Below are positions 20,388-32,869 of a stretch of 64,000 nucleotides of DNA, piece after piece. The stretch lies in assembly GCF_963855985.1 (NCBI RefSeq), contig NC_087104.1, forward strand, positions 9,176,001 to 9,240,000. The letters run 5' to 3'. Origin of the DNA: Ostrinia nubilalis. Lineage: Eukaryota; Arthropoda; Insecta; Lepidoptera; Crambidae. The notes under the pieces are model-generated. The model ran no database searches. It was given only the letters and a program-made list of their open reading frames with translations, and was not told the origin of the DNA. Positions within the stretch are counted from its first letter, which is position 1. Every line of letters begins with the position of its first letter. The position numbers and the translations under genes are program-made.

Positions 20388-20740
20388 GCTCCAAGTTAAC
20401 GCGCGATGTTAACCAGTAGCCATTTTTTGCTCCGAGGTAATGCGAGATGTTACCCAGTAGCCATTCTTTTGCTCCGAGGTAATGCGAGATGTTACCCAGT
20501 AGCCATTTTTTTCTCCGAGGTAATGCGAGATGTTACCCAGTAGCCATTTTCTGCTCTAGCGAGTTAATACGAGATATTAACCAGCAACCACTTTATATTC
20601 GGTCATTTTTGCGGGTCATTTTTTAACCAGTAGCGTTAATACGAGATATTAACCAGCAGCCACTTTATGTTCGGTTATTTTTTAACCAGTAGCCGTTTTT
20701 TGCTCTAGCGAGTAAAAACGAGATATTAACTACCGAGATA
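20388..20740 (+). repeat. Short tandem array (unit about 45-50 bp)
   Basis: At least seven units with GCTCCGAGGTAATGCGAGAT then GTTACCCAGTAGCCATTTTT, diverging downstream to GAGTTAATACGAGATATTAA and CCAGCAGCCACTTTAT. Each unit contains a hyphenated palindrome (GGTAATGCGAGATGTTACC). Confidence 0.8.
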
Positions 20741-20974
20741 GCCAGGTATTGTAATATTATTCACTTTTACGAGTTAAGTATCTTCTTTTCGGCCATTTTT
20801 AAAAGCCGTAAAAACAGAACATAATGAGCTCATACAGAAAAATGTTGCGTTTCTACGAAACTACCCACATTAAGAGCTTGCCTTCTTGGCCTTACACCTT
20901 ATGAACCATCAACCGTCTTGGAGCATGATGACCCGGCGCCGCGGACGCACTCGCCCCAGTCGAGCCTCCGCCTG

Positions 20975-20982
20975 CTTTTATA
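20975..20982 (-). promoter_or_regulatory. Possible TATA box (TATAAAAG) with GC-rich downstream sequence
   Basis: On the minus strand TATAAAAG is followed by GCAGGCGGAGGCTCGACTGG and CpG-rich DNA to about 20930. The layout resembles a core promoter, but no gene downstream could be built. Confidence 0.2.
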
Positions 20983-21594
20983 ACGACCGATGACCCTGTG
21001 GCCATACACATTGTTCAATGCTACAAAGGGTAACTGAATAATTTTGTTGTTTCGTATTTTTATACATTACACCAATCGATATTGGTCTAAATACAAAGGC
21101 TAGTAAGAAAGAAATAAGTATCAGATCAAAATTCAAAGTGCATTTATGTAGATTCATTACTTGCTATTATAAGGTCAGAATAAAAGATCCTAAATAAACC
21201 TTAGGCCGGTTTGTTGACCGAACCGAGTCGAAGTGGAAATAAATGCCTACTTTATATATGAAGTATGACAATATGTCGTGTTTTCTATGCAACGACTCAT
21301 ATTAACTGACATTGTGATTGTGAGTACTTATCAGTCTCACATTTTTTTGTTGGAAACTTACAAAGATCTTTCTACATTTCCGGTCGGTCGACCAATTACA
21401 TCGACGGTCGACAACTATAACTCATTATAATCCTCTAAAACGGGAAAAGAGGTATTTATTTGATATGACATCTAATCCAGGCTGCTGCACTGAATATATA
21501 ATTTAAGCTTTAGCCGTTCGCATAACTGTGTGAATCGAGGCTTTATACAGAGGCCGTACCGACAAGCTACGCCCTGCTGTATGGTATGATGGGC

Positions 21595-21795
21595 TAAGAC
21601 CTATCACCCGCCCGCGGCGCAACCACGCCGCCTTCCACAAGCGCAGGCGCCGTTATTTACGCCGCAGCGCCGCGCCGCCGCCGCCGCATGCCCAGCGCTG
21701 CCAGCGCAACGCGGGAAGCGCCATTAAAGACCGACCAGAACACCAAGGTAACCCGCGTCCCTAGACGACGCGCCATCTATGTACAGGTATGTGCT
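21595..21795. other. GC-rich, CpG-dense island with (CCG)n run
   Basis: GCCGCGCCGCCGCCGCCGCA and neighbouring GCGC-rich sequence stand out from AT-rich surroundings. It may be a 5' exon or promoter. Candidate donors AAG|GTAACC (about 21748) and CAG|GTATGT (about 21788) exist. A 71-codon frame from 21688 has no recognisable domain. Confidence 0.35.
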
Positions 21796-22098
21796 GGCCG
21801 CTTAAAATATTTTTATTTTAAATGCAATGTACCTACATATTATCCGGTTACAGAATTTATTGTACCGAGATACCTATTCGATTCCCGATTCGAACCCAGA
21901 TGAATTTTTTCATAATCATCATAACCATGCGAGTAAACATAATTAATTATACAAACAAATAATTATACACGTCGGCGCAGAGACGTTGATATTAAGAATA
22001 TTCTTAATCGCATCCGTCGACACGAGTTCATTCTGAGATTACCCACTTGTTAAAAAAAAAAAAATGTTCCTTGATGGTGGACTTAGATAGCGTTTATA

Positions 22099-23145
22099 CA
22101 GTGTGTCCGGGCATGTAGTGATCAAACTTTATGGGTCAAATCTAGGGACAATTTTATCGATAAAAATACTTCAAATTTGGGGCTTGACCCATTTATCGCA
22201 AAATTACAAGGATTTAAGTTTTTAATTTTTAGTTCTCACCTCTTCCTTCAAAAACAAGTGAAAGCGTGGGTAGCTTAACATTAATAAGCAAATATTTTAT
22301 ATCATGCGATAGCCAATAAAATTATCTATTAGCAAAAGTAGAAAACAGATACAAGTTTCATACATTTTAAGGGAGTAATAATGGATTTAATTAGAAAAAA
22401 ACATGACTTTTTTCACTTCTTTTTCAGTTATTTTCCAACACAAGAAAAACCAGGTCGTTAAGGTATGTTTTATTTGCATTGTATTATTAGTATTTGAGCT
22501 ATTCTACAAAACGAATGTAAATTTATTAGTCTACGTCTATTAGTTTCGACGTATTTGTTGAACAAAGATACCCCTTCCCAGCGGTTTCCATAGTAATCGG
22601 AATAGGTTGTGTGATTCTTTCAGGCAGTGCATTTTCGCATGTCGCGTGCGCTATGGAAACCGCTGGGAAGGGGTATCTTTGTTCAACAATTACGTCGAAA
22701 CTAATAAACGTAAACTAATAAATTTACATTGGTTTTGTAGAATAGCTCAAATACTAATAATACAATGCAAATCAAACATACCTTAACGACCTGGTTTTCC
22801 TTGTGTTGGAAAATAACTGAAAAAGAAATGAAAAAAGTCATGTTTTTTTCTAATTAAATCCATTCTTACTCCCTTAAAATGTATGAAACTTGTATCTGTT
22901 TTCTACTTTTGCTAATAGATAATTTTATTGGCTATCGCATGATATAACATTTTTTCTTATTAGTGTTAAGCTACTCACGCTTTTACTTGTTTTTGAAGGA
23001 AGAGGAGAAAACTAAAAATTAAAAACTTAAATCCTCGTAATTTTGCGAGAAATGGGTCAAGTCCCAAATTTGAAGTATTTTCATCGATAAAATTGTCCAT
23101 AGATTACGCCCTTAAAGTTTGATCACTACAAGCCCGGACACACTG
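22099..23145. mobile_element. Foldback element, about 1 kb, with TATA flanks
   Basis: Ends CAGTGTGTCCGGGC / GCCCGGACACACTG, with TATA outside at 22095-22098 and 23146-23149. Arms of about 490 bases pair with scattered mismatches around a loop near 22600-22655. No ORF. Terminal signature is shared with 46868-48874 and 11852-12275. Confidence 0.85.
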
Positions 23146-23149
23146 TATA

Positions 23150-24505
23150 AGATGCTAAACAAAGTTTATGTGGTTTAAGCACTTCAAAAGGGATGATATT
23201 TTAACCGCAATTAAACTTTTAACAAAAGATTCATTTATGGTTTAAAGAAACTTATTAATATAATATGTTTATTACATAAACACGATAGCCATTGAAAAGC
23301 AAATAGAATTATGGTCTTATTTTAACGGATGTTTGTTTTGTATCTGAACAAACAGGCAACATTTTTGTTTGTCTCTTTGCGGCCTTGCTTTAGCCCTGAT
23401 ATTTTTACAAAGTTTATTTTTTTATTCATGACGTCTCACCAGCTTGTATCTATAAATAATAGATAAAATCTAAGAGCTTCCTTAAACTGTATCGGTATCG
23501 GTACATAAGATGATGTCATTTTTTCTTGTATTGGAAAAACATTATTATGTAGGTTTGTACCTACTAATCAATGTATGATTAATGCTAATAATACTATTGA
23601 TAGTCTTACAAAGTAAGGCTTCATCATCATTATTATTATTTATTTACTAAAAAAAAAAAAAAAGGTCAGTTTTAACTCCATGTACTGTTTTACAATTGGT
23701 TCGTATAAATTATTTATGTATAACGTTAGAATTCTCATAAGAAGAGATGCGACATCATGAAATACATTGAATCATTTCTTATCTTGCTAAATCTTTTAGA
23801 CAAGCAAAGTATCTAATTATGCGTTAAAGCGATAATAACTATGCCTTTATAAATATAACACAATAATAATTACATTGTAATCAATGTAATAGAAAATTAT
23901 TGACGCATCAAAAAAGAAATCGGGCCGCTTGTAATAACAACCGGACTAGTGGACTTTGGTCAGTCAAAGAACGAATCAACCACATAAAATAAACTATGTA
24001 TTATGTAGGTACCTACCAGTACTACCACTACTTGTAACCTTCAATTTAGATTAAGGACATTTTTTAATAATACCAAAAAATAATGCGATATTATTTTACG
24101 AATCGATAACGCTGCCACAAACTCATAATAATGAATGAGTCTTTCTTCCCTTTCTATGAAGTATAAATTGAGAATTAGTATTTTGTTATTTTTTCTTAGC
24201 ATGATTATAAAAATTCAATCATCACAGTCATAATACTGAAGCTGACTGAATCAAGGTGTCTGAATAAAGAAACGGAGTAGGAGCTTGGTTTAATATTGTC
24301 TCAGAAAATGTTAGACGCTTTGGTTTCAGTACATGACATAAAACTATTTTTTGTTTCTTGAACTTTGTTTGATATTTAGTCATAATTCATATTTCATCGT
24401 CTGGCGTAGAGATTTCTACACGATTAACATGAATTAATTCCAATTAATTCGCCTTAGAATGGCGACCATTTTTTTTTAGACGTTAATACGTTTTTTCACT
24501 AAAAA
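23150..24505. other. Unannotated AT-rich stretch
   Basis: Simple-sequence runs (ATT)n near 23630 and a poly-A run near 23650. No gene recognised. Confidence 0.4.
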
Positions 24506-24509
24506 TATA

Positions 24510-24933
24510 TAAATAAAAAAAATAAAAATAAAATAGAATGCCGGGGCAACAGGTACATCAGTAGTACCATATTGCCCATTTAAGCTTACCTTTCCTTGGC
24601 AGTGAGTTTTGTATTTGGCAGTCGTTGATCAAACAAAACGTACCAGACTCCGCTATACACTCCGCAAATAATAAATAAATTTTAATATCCTTCTTTCGAC
24701 ATTTTACACTACGCTCCTAGTCCCAAACTGAGCAAAGCTATGGGTCCTAGACAACGGATATAAACATACTTAAATACCGTTTTTATATACATAAGTACAT
24801 ATTATACATAGTAACACCTAGACCTATCACAGAAATTAAAATGTATCAATTCAATTTCTGCCCGGCCGGGGATCGAACCCGAGACCTCTCGGCATAGTAG
24901 TCCGTTTCGAAACCACTACACCAAATGACTGAC
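24510..24933 (-). mobile_element. tRNA-derived SINE
   Basis: On the minus strand the head reads TGGTGTAGTGGTTTCGAAAC (A-box like), then GTCTCGGGTTCGATCCCCGG (B box GGTTCGATCC). The body contains CATAGCTTTGCTCAGTTTGG and the 3' end is AT-rich. This is the typical RNA polymerase III promoter arrangement of lepidopteran SINEs. Confidence 0.75.
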
Positions 24934-24939
24934 AAATAA

Positions 24940-25780
24940 ATATTTTTACAATGCTCAATTACATCATTGTACCTACCTTACTCTATTTTCTTAGCATATT
25001 CTAAAGTCGGGTGCATCCTATAATAACATTAAATAACCACCGCTTAGCAATATCGTTAGTGAAATCATATAATTTATTGAAATATATAATTATTTAAATA
25101 AATATAATAATTTATAGGTCAGGTTTCAAGAATCAAAAGATTGCTATTAAAAGGTGCTATTAAATAGAAACCAAACTTTTTCCTCGCAACAGTGTTACTT
25201 GGAATCCAAATTAATACTGTTTTGGAATACTGGTCAAACTGTATCCAAATAAATTAATAAGTTTTAATTAACCACATTATTTATTTATTTAATTAAAATG
25301 CAAGTGAGCTTATGTTTTACAACAATCAGTGTTAGCCTTGCAGTCACTGTGATCGATTCGGTGTTAACCACTACCGTCGTCAAGCTCAGTTCTGAGATGA
25401 ATCTGGATAAATATAGGAAAGGAGTGTCGACACGAGGGCGTTCGGCCCACACAGCACGCGACACGCGGCAGTATGGCCTGCGGTTTGCGCCGCTGTCAAC
25501 GTTGACACAATTAGCCAGTGTGCTGGATAGACAGGATGCTCTGTCAACTGTCTTGGCAACTTTTTACAATCAGTAGTCGTACTTAACAGTTAATAGAAGT
25601 ACAAATAAATGTATATAATAATACTCTATAATGAACAAAATCTTGTTGAGACCGTGATACTTGTTATTGTTATGAATAAGTGATGCAATACGATTATAAT
25701 ACAAAAATATTGCTTTATTATGTATTTAGTACATTGACATTTACTCTCTTAACCATTTAACATGGACATTGATCCATGCT
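24940..25780. other. Unannotated stretch with an unexplained 92-codon frame
   Basis: The plus frame 25298-25576 begins with a hydrophobic stretch (VSLCFTTISVSLAVTVI) and its 3' half is GC-richer than the surroundings. No motif, homologue or splice context identified; probably not a gene. Confidence 0.3.
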
Positions 25781-25788
25781 CTAAACAT

Positions 25789-26172
25789 CTACACGGTAAA
25801 ATAAATCTCGGAGGCGAAAACAGGATAATTATATGATCAAACGAACTTACCAAGTGAAGTTCGATCTGAATTATCCTGTTTTCGCCGAAGAGATTTAAGG
25901 TCCCTCCCAACCCGAAGATTTCTATATCTTCTTCCCTGGAGGTAAACGTCAATGTCATCTCTTCTCTAAATATAATGAGACCGCTCGGACACCGAGCCCA
26001 CAGCGTGGTAGGGGTGGGGTTGCCCGCTCTTTTGTTTTTTACTACTACTACGCTGAATATTGTGTGCGGATTGGCTTGTCGTACAGGGGTACTACACGGT
26101 AAAATAAATCTCTTCGGCGAAAACAGGATAATTCAGATCGAACTTCACTTGGTAAGTTCGTTTGATCATATA
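25789..26172. repeat. Composite inverted-repeat element with embedded splice-donor-like sequence
   Basis: Arms 25830-25897 and 26104-26172 are perfect inverted copies of about 68 bases, including GAACTTCACTTGGTAAGTTC. A third, shorter copy of the arm end with the CGGAGGCG variant lies at 25789-25829. The core 25975-26103 matches 20025-20163 inverted. Confidence 0.75.
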
Positions 26173-26573
26173 AATATAAATTACTTACTATATTTTGTCA
26201 ACCTTTACTATGGAAGAGTTCTGTTCTGTATTCGACAATGAAGTACCAATGAATACCAATGACATGCAAGCACATGATGGTTTAGAAAGCAAGAATTTTA
26301 ATGCAAGTGAACAAAACAAATTCCTATGCTACCTATCGGTTAGTATCGAATCTTAATCATTCCGAATCGATAATCGATTACCAAATACATCAAATAAAGA
26401 AGTCTGCTATGGGCTATTGTGTAAAATGACGTAATTTGCAAATTCACTTGTTTTAAATTCTATGCGTTCTGCCATTTTGTCATTCCGTGTGTATGTGGTC
26501 CCGTTTCGCTCACCTAGTTTACATGGCTTGTGTTATTTCCTTACTTCGTAAATACCATTTGCATTCCATTTAA

Positions 26574-28673
26574 CGGTCATTCTCCGGATCTGGATTATTT
26601 TGTTGATTACCCCGACCTTTTTTATTTTTGAATTTAGAGTAAGTTTAGGTAAAACGTTTCAAAATAGACATTATTAGGAGCATATTTTTTATATTGGCCC
26701 ATCTGTAGCAAGCAGGAATAAAAAGTTATGCGACATCAAAATTTTCATGGTCGGGGTAATCAAAGTTGGGAGTCAGAGTAATCAAAAATAAAACAAAATA
26801 TTTTATTTTCTAAGGTTTTTTTTTAAGTTATGGTAAAATAAATGTTATTATAACTAGCCATTTGTTATTTGGATGTATAAACGACAATATTGTAAAGTTT
26901 CAACAAAATCTGTTAAGTAGTTGTTGCGTAAAAGAGTAAAAAACATACATATACATTATACATATAATATTAGTAGTGACTCAATGTCCTATGTCTCCTA
27001 TATGGGACAGAAGGCGTCCACAACAGTCCTCCATCGCATTCGGTCTTGAGCTTCGCGTTCTCCAAGTCTTAACAGTGCGCCGCTATGTTTTTTGGCGCGA
27101 CCACGTTTGCATTTTCCCTGGGGGTTCCAATCTAGAGCCTGCTTGGGGATGTGATCGGGGTCCCTTCGGAGAGTGTGGCCGATCCAGTTCCACTTGCAGC
27201 GTTTATTCTGCTGAACGATCGGTATTTCGTGGCAGCGTTCCAAAAGTTCGTCGTTTGAAGATTTTGGAGAATTCGGCGAAGACAGCGGCTGAAGAAGATC
27301 TGCAGCTGGTGCGATATAACCTTAGTGACCTTCCACGTTTCACGCCCGCCCATAGAGCAGAACTGGTTTGACGTTGGACCCGAATATTTTGATCTTGCTT
27401 GGGTCAATTTCCGTGACTGCCATACGGCTCGAAGTTGTGCGAAGGTAGCTCTGGCCTTGGCAATGCGCGAAGTGATGTCCTCTTCGGCACCTCCAGGCTC
27501 TGAAACGATGCTCCCGAGGTAAGTGAAATTGTGGACTCGTTGGACATCCTCTGCACCAACGGTGTGCAATTCCTCACTCCAGATCGCATCTCTTGGGTCT
27601 TCCGGTACTGATACCCTTGCTTTACCCTTTTTTCGGCACAATAATTAGAAGCCCCTTATGCCAGTCATCTGGGACTTCCTCTTCCATCCAGATGTTTTCG
27701 AAGACAGGTATCAGGACGTAAACGACGGAGTTTACATCGGCTTACAGCATTTCAGCGGTGATAAGGTCGAGTCCAGGGGTCTTGCCAATTTTGAGGGTTA
27801 ATATTATGTATTAATAGGAGATAGGATTTCATTTTAGTAAAGGGTAATTTTGCTTATTAAACGTTATTTAGTTAATCATTCATTAGTAAAATTACAGTAT
27901 TATTGATTACTCGGTGACAAAAGTCGGGGTAATCAAGGTCGGGGTAGTCAAAAAATTAAGGTTTATCCTGAGCCCGGCCCAATCTGTAAGTTGAATCCCA
28001 TATGTTTTAATACACAAAAATGCGGTTACATGGACCATTATTCCTGTACATTCTCAAGAACTTTCCATGTAAAGAAACCTAAAAAAACAGGATAGAGTAA
28101 ATCAATCGTGCACTGAACCAAGGTCGGGGTAATCATATTCTTATGTCGATAACTCCGAAATCCTGCGACGAGTTGCATTACCGATCACCTCGGCACGCAG
28201 GCCACCACTAAAGGTTCACGGGGGAGGATAGAGCTCGTTTCTAAATTGCGTAGCTAGGGACGTAGGCGCACATTAGCGACGTGTCGGGGTAATCACGGTT
28301 AACGCCCGGACACAACTTCAAATAGTTATTTTACAAAACCTTTTAGTGATATAGTTATATCGTATTTAATTTATCAATGTTTATTTAATCAGTAATCGAT
28401 TACATAAGCATTGAAAGCGGTAATAATATCGGATTAATTTATACGAGCAAATTTGTTCTGAAATCGGGAGCGCGGACACGTCGTGGTAATCAATTTTTGA
28501 CGACTTACGATTTTTTTTAAATTACTTAATTAACTATTATTAACTATCTCTGTGGTTTAACAACAAGAACCAAAGTTATACTATTAGATAAAAATATTTG
28601 TTACTAAAATATTATGATATTCGGGTACTTTTTGGCCCCGGACACGTGATTTTCTTGGCCGGTGGAATGACCC
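26574..28673. mobile_element. TTAA-flanked DNA element with iterated GTCGGGGTAATCA motif
   Basis: TTAA at 26570-26573 and 28674-28677 flank imperfect inverted termini CGGTCATTCTCCGG / CCGGTGGAATGACCC. TTAA duplications are the hallmark of piggyBac, though these termini are not the standard piggyBac ends. The motif (G)GTCGGGGTAATCA recurs at 26751, 27923, 27937, 28122, 28283 and 28481 (plus) and at 26604 (minus). No transposase ORF. Interrupted by an RTE fragment. Confidence 0.6.
26965..27800 (-). mobile_element. RTE-type non-LTR retrotransposon fragment (internally deleted)
   Basis: Reading minus strand: KTPGLDLITAEML at about 27775-27737, VPDDWHKGLLI, then a jump to FTYLGSIVSEPGGAEEDI, GRETWKVTKVISHQLQ, WIGHTLRRDPDHIPKQAL, DWNPQGKCKRGRAKK and RWRTVVDAFCPI with a stop. 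These are the start and the C-terminal part of an RTE-clade reverse transcriptase. The catalytic core is missing at about 27645 and there are frameshifts near 27240 and 27390. Sits inside the TTAA-flanked element, so probably inserted later. Confidence 0.8.
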
Positions 28674-28679
28674 TTAAGT

Positions 28680-31600
28680 AGAGGGTTTCGTTTAAAAATA
28701 AGTCAGTACTGCCTTTTAGATGGTACTCGCAGGTAGGTGCAATTGATAGTAGAGTTGATAGTAGAGCGGCCAACAAAAACAGCTCTGTGAGGCAACTCTT
28801 GATTTAGAAGTCTCTTATATTATTCTCAGATAGGACACACAAAATACCCAAAATTAGTAATTTATCTCACCAAAAAACTTTATTTAATCCAAAATACCTA
28901 CTTAATCAGACCAATGTAAGTATAATTTCTTTGTTTCGCATTACAATTTAATCATTTTCTATCGATTATCATTTGTTTTTATTCGTTGCAAAATATTTGG
29001 AAAAAGGAAACAAAAATAAATCACTATCCGTTTTTAAAAATAGAACGCACAAGCCGTGTAAATTCGAATAATAAAAAAAACAATACACTATCTGTATAAC
29101 AGAAAAGAGATCTTTATCCAGCTAATGATAAAAATTGTCGCACAAACACTAATGGAATAAGTTCAAAAGATGCAAAATGCAGCAAAAAAGCAAGTTCTGC
29201 CAATTTCCAAATGCGCTGCCGCTCACAGCGCGCGCAATCAGGTGTATTTCCCAGGCGGCGTCCGCGTCTTCCTAGCAATTGTTGAATATATGCAATAGTG
29301 CTGTTCGCTCTGGCCCGAACGGGACGCTTTGGGACCGATATAGACCGTTTTCGGGAGCATAGATCAATAAAAGATTTTACGGTTGCATTGATGATTCGAC
29401 TTCAAGATGGAAGAAGCATCGATAGCAAAAAATATGGTCGTCGGTATCACCACGATAAATATTTTTTTAATTTTCAGTTCCAAAGGGTTTATAATTTAAG
29501 TATCAAATGACGTCGATAAAAATATGAATATAACTTTATAGAGACCGGTATACCTTTGCGTGTTACCCGTATTAGAGCTATCCGTGAGGCAATTACATAA
29601 TTAATTACTATTTTGAATAATGTATTAGGCACATAGGTACGCATTTTCATTAATACTTAATAAACATTACACTCTAGAGAAGGCTCAATAAGGTTTTGGC
29701 GGTAGTTAGAAACAAGAAATATTTTGAAACGTAAGATCTTTTGCGTGTTTGTTAATTCTCAGTACATAAATCAAGAGATATCAAACTATCTTTTGTGAAT
29801 ACTTCGGATCTGTATAATGTGTACGTCAAATTTTAAAATAAATTCGTAAAGAAACACAGTTTGATTTACTTGTATACTATACAAACAAATACAAAAGCCC
29901 ATAATAAAACCTCTACAATGCAGAAATGTCAGGCCGTTTGATATTGAATACTAAAAAGCCTGTTCAAAATCGGGACAGCGGATAAATTTTTAACAACTGA
30001 CCGCTCTAGCCCGCCACGCGGTGCTTTTTGTTCGAAAGTTGCCTTGCACCGCATGAAATGACTTTTGTAGTACTGAAAAGTTAGTATTTTGTATAATGTG
30101 TCTGAAATAAAGGCTACCAAAGTGCGGTCTCTAAAGGAATTGTTTTTACACCCCGCTGTATTTTAAGGAACCATAATTTTCCATTTTCCTGAGTACTTTT
30201 GTAAACAGTGAGATGTCTGTGTATGCTAATAAGTGCATTACAGCAGAATAATAGCGGTAGTATAAAATAACTAAAGTAGTTTCGTTTTAATACTATAAGT
30301 TACGTTAAAAAGTCGTTATTAAGTTACCTTTGAGTTTATAGGAAAGATGTTAATCCCGCTTTTCTTATTACGTATTTTATAATACCCCATTAATTATTTA
30401 GCGTAAAATATAAGCCGCCTGAGTTGTCATTAGGCGGGCCTATCATCACATTAACATCTTTATACGCCGTAATAATAATATGTACAGGCGACAGCACGTC
30501 AGAATACACATTTTTGTAGCAAAATAACTCTTATTACAGCTAGATAAGTTATGTTTAGGTTGAAGTGCCGTTCGTACGTAAGTGCTGCCATTAAACTGTA
30601 CGGACGTGAAACACGAAACTCTATTAATAATTACCTGAAATTATTATTAGGAGTAATGCAACGATTATGGAGGCTATTTTAGTGTGGGCTAAATAAATTA
30701 ATTTTTGTTTGTGTAATTTATATGGTAAGTTTTGGTTTCACCATGATACATAGAAAAACATTGATATGAAACTATTTTGTGCTTCAAGACTCTGTTTAAG
30801 ATTTTTATTAGTTATCGAATTGGGGGTTTTCACCCTATTTCGTCTATCGAACAGTAGGGGTAGGCAAAATAATTTTAAAAGTAAATTCAATACCAAAATT
30901 AATCCCTTAAATCGTAATAGCCACGTTCACAAAATATACAATTGAAGTCAAAGGCAACTTGTATACTTTTATTCAGTAACATTTTATTCGGAAAATAATA
31001 ATACAGCCAATAAAAACCACTAAGAGTTACCAGCCAGGTCCCACAGAGGGAATCCTCCAGAGGCCTACGTCCGTAATCCCCTTACAGGTCACTCAAGTGA
31101 CGTCACCTATGTAACGGATTTGTTTTTTTATGCATTCGCCCGTTCAAAGGAACATTCTACGGGCGAATTTTGCGGCGACTTTTTGACGTTTTGAACTCTA
31201 TGGTCTAGGAAATTATGTGAACACGTTTTCCTAACAATTTTATTTTTCCCATTTGAAAAGCTTTGGGAAAGATTTATAATGGAGTTTTGGAAAGCTATTG
31301 CCAGAAAACGAATTTCGATTCTAGAAAATATTTGATAAGGCTTATGGAATACTAAAAGTAGGTACTTTTAATATTTTACCGGCCATTTTATACACATTTT
31401 GGACGAATAAATAACCAGCGTGATCCATTAACCACTTTTTGAATTTTATTTGCACTACTGTGTTGAATTTTATACATGCAAGAGGTGAGCACTGAGCATG
31501 GTAAAATTTCCCGCGCTTTTTGACAGCGCAATGGATTTTCATATTTCAAATCTTTTTCGAATTCCGATAAAAGGAGGTTTTTTTTTATTGTATGACTATT

Positions 31601-32660
31601 CATGCCTTTGTACAAAAAACTAATAGTGCGGTTTATCTGGTATAAGGCACAGTAAATATAAAAAAAAAACAATATGGGTAATAAGAAAAGGCAGAAAGAT
31701 TGAAAGTATGGTGGGAATATTTTGTTAAGGCACACAGCTTTTAAAAAATACTTATATTTATTTATTTAGAAATGTACACCAACAGTACCTACATGTATAC
31801 TTACACTATTTATTACTACAACTTTTAATTCATTTAATTTGAAAACCGAGCTGACAGAAACTTCGTAGGTATTGAAATCAATGATTTGTCGTGGATACTA
31901 TACATATATCTTACAATTTTCTTAAAAACCCTGTTAGATAATTAAAAGGTAGAAAATTAATTACTTATCAAGGTTACTATAAAATACCAGTACCACCCGG
32001 CACTTAGTTCAAAGGGTTTGCAAAATGAGACGCCATCGAAGCACTGAAGCACTCCGGCTCCACATAAAAGATTCGGTTACCACGTGTAGTGCTCTCGAGT
32101 ATTGTGTGCCGCGCGAAAATGGCACGTATGCTCTCATAAGGTGGGGTAGACTAATCGATTGTATGTTAATCGATATTCAAACTGAATAAAAAAAATCGAA
32201 AGCATTGTCATGGCCTGCAAAACTAATACACCCACACTTTTAATATTTCATTTTTTCTAAACTATAAAAGGAAGAGATTTAAAATAAAATAAAAAAAAAC
32301 GTTTTATAGCAAATCTTATCAGTTTTCTTTAGCAAACTATTAGACTATTTTTCAAGTCCTTTTTATTTCGGTAGTATATCTTTTGTACCTTCAAAGTTAT
32401 TACAATTTTAAAAGTGTGATATTTTCTTTTGCATGTCAGTGTAGGTACATATTATCTATGTGTAATATCTAAAGACTAAATAAAATAGGTACGTTTTAAA
32501 GACACAATAATAGTCAAATATTATGTTAAAAAAAAAATGTTTCTCTTAAAGAGGCACTCGAGTGCAAATTAATAAAATTACAATCGATCATATTACCAAC
32601 AAGGCATACCTAGCAGATAAAGTAAATTAGATGCCCCATTGGCAATATCGATAAATATAT
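28680..32660. other. Unannotated stretch
   Basis: Mostly AT-rich. Holds a repeat copy near 30505-30545 (TTTTTGTAGCAAAATAACTC), a small palindrome ATTCGCCCGT/ACGGGCGAAT at 31134-31168, and a TGACGTCA at 31098. A GC-richer patch at 29200-29400 has a 70-codon frame with no recognised domain. Confidence 0.4.
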
Positions 32661-32663
32661 TTA

Positions 32664-32868
32664 TAGCCACGATAGCCGAACGGTGAAGGGGTCGGAGTGG
32701 CCGACTCGAGATCCGAGGAACGCGGTTTCGAATCCCACCGCCGCGGCGCCGCTCGACTATTGTGGTGAGCCCACTCGTAACACAAGCTTATTTTAGCTTA
32801 CCACTAGGGGCTAACGGGACAATTAGTAATTTGTGCAATACAAATTGCTAATAATCTTTAAAAAAAAT
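32664..32868 (+). mobile_element. tRNA-derived SINE
   Basis: Head contains GATAGCCGAACGGTGAAGGG and GCGGTTTCGAATCCCACCGC (B box like GGTTTCGAATCC). Body includes CTCGTAACACAAGCTTATTT and ends ACAAATTGCTAATAATCTTT with an A/T-rich tail. Confidence 0.7.
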
Positions 32869-32869
32869 A

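Noticed and set aside
20388..20740. CRISPR-like array
   Set aside because: Units are contiguous and degenerate with no unique spacers, the surroundings are eukaryotic, and there are no cas genes.
25298..25576. 92-codon frame with a hydrophobic N-terminus
   Set aside because: No recognisable cleavage context, promoter or homologous motif, and the start follows AT-rich low-complexity DNA. Kept only as a note in the stretch description.
26998..27641. Host genes of 81-169 residues on either strand
   Set aside because: Minus-strand frames are frameshifted parts of an RTE reverse transcriptase C-terminus; plus-strand frames are shadows of it.
32664..32760. Possible tRNA gene
   Set aside because: A- and B-box-like words are present, but no full cloverleaf is evident and a SINE body and tail follow.
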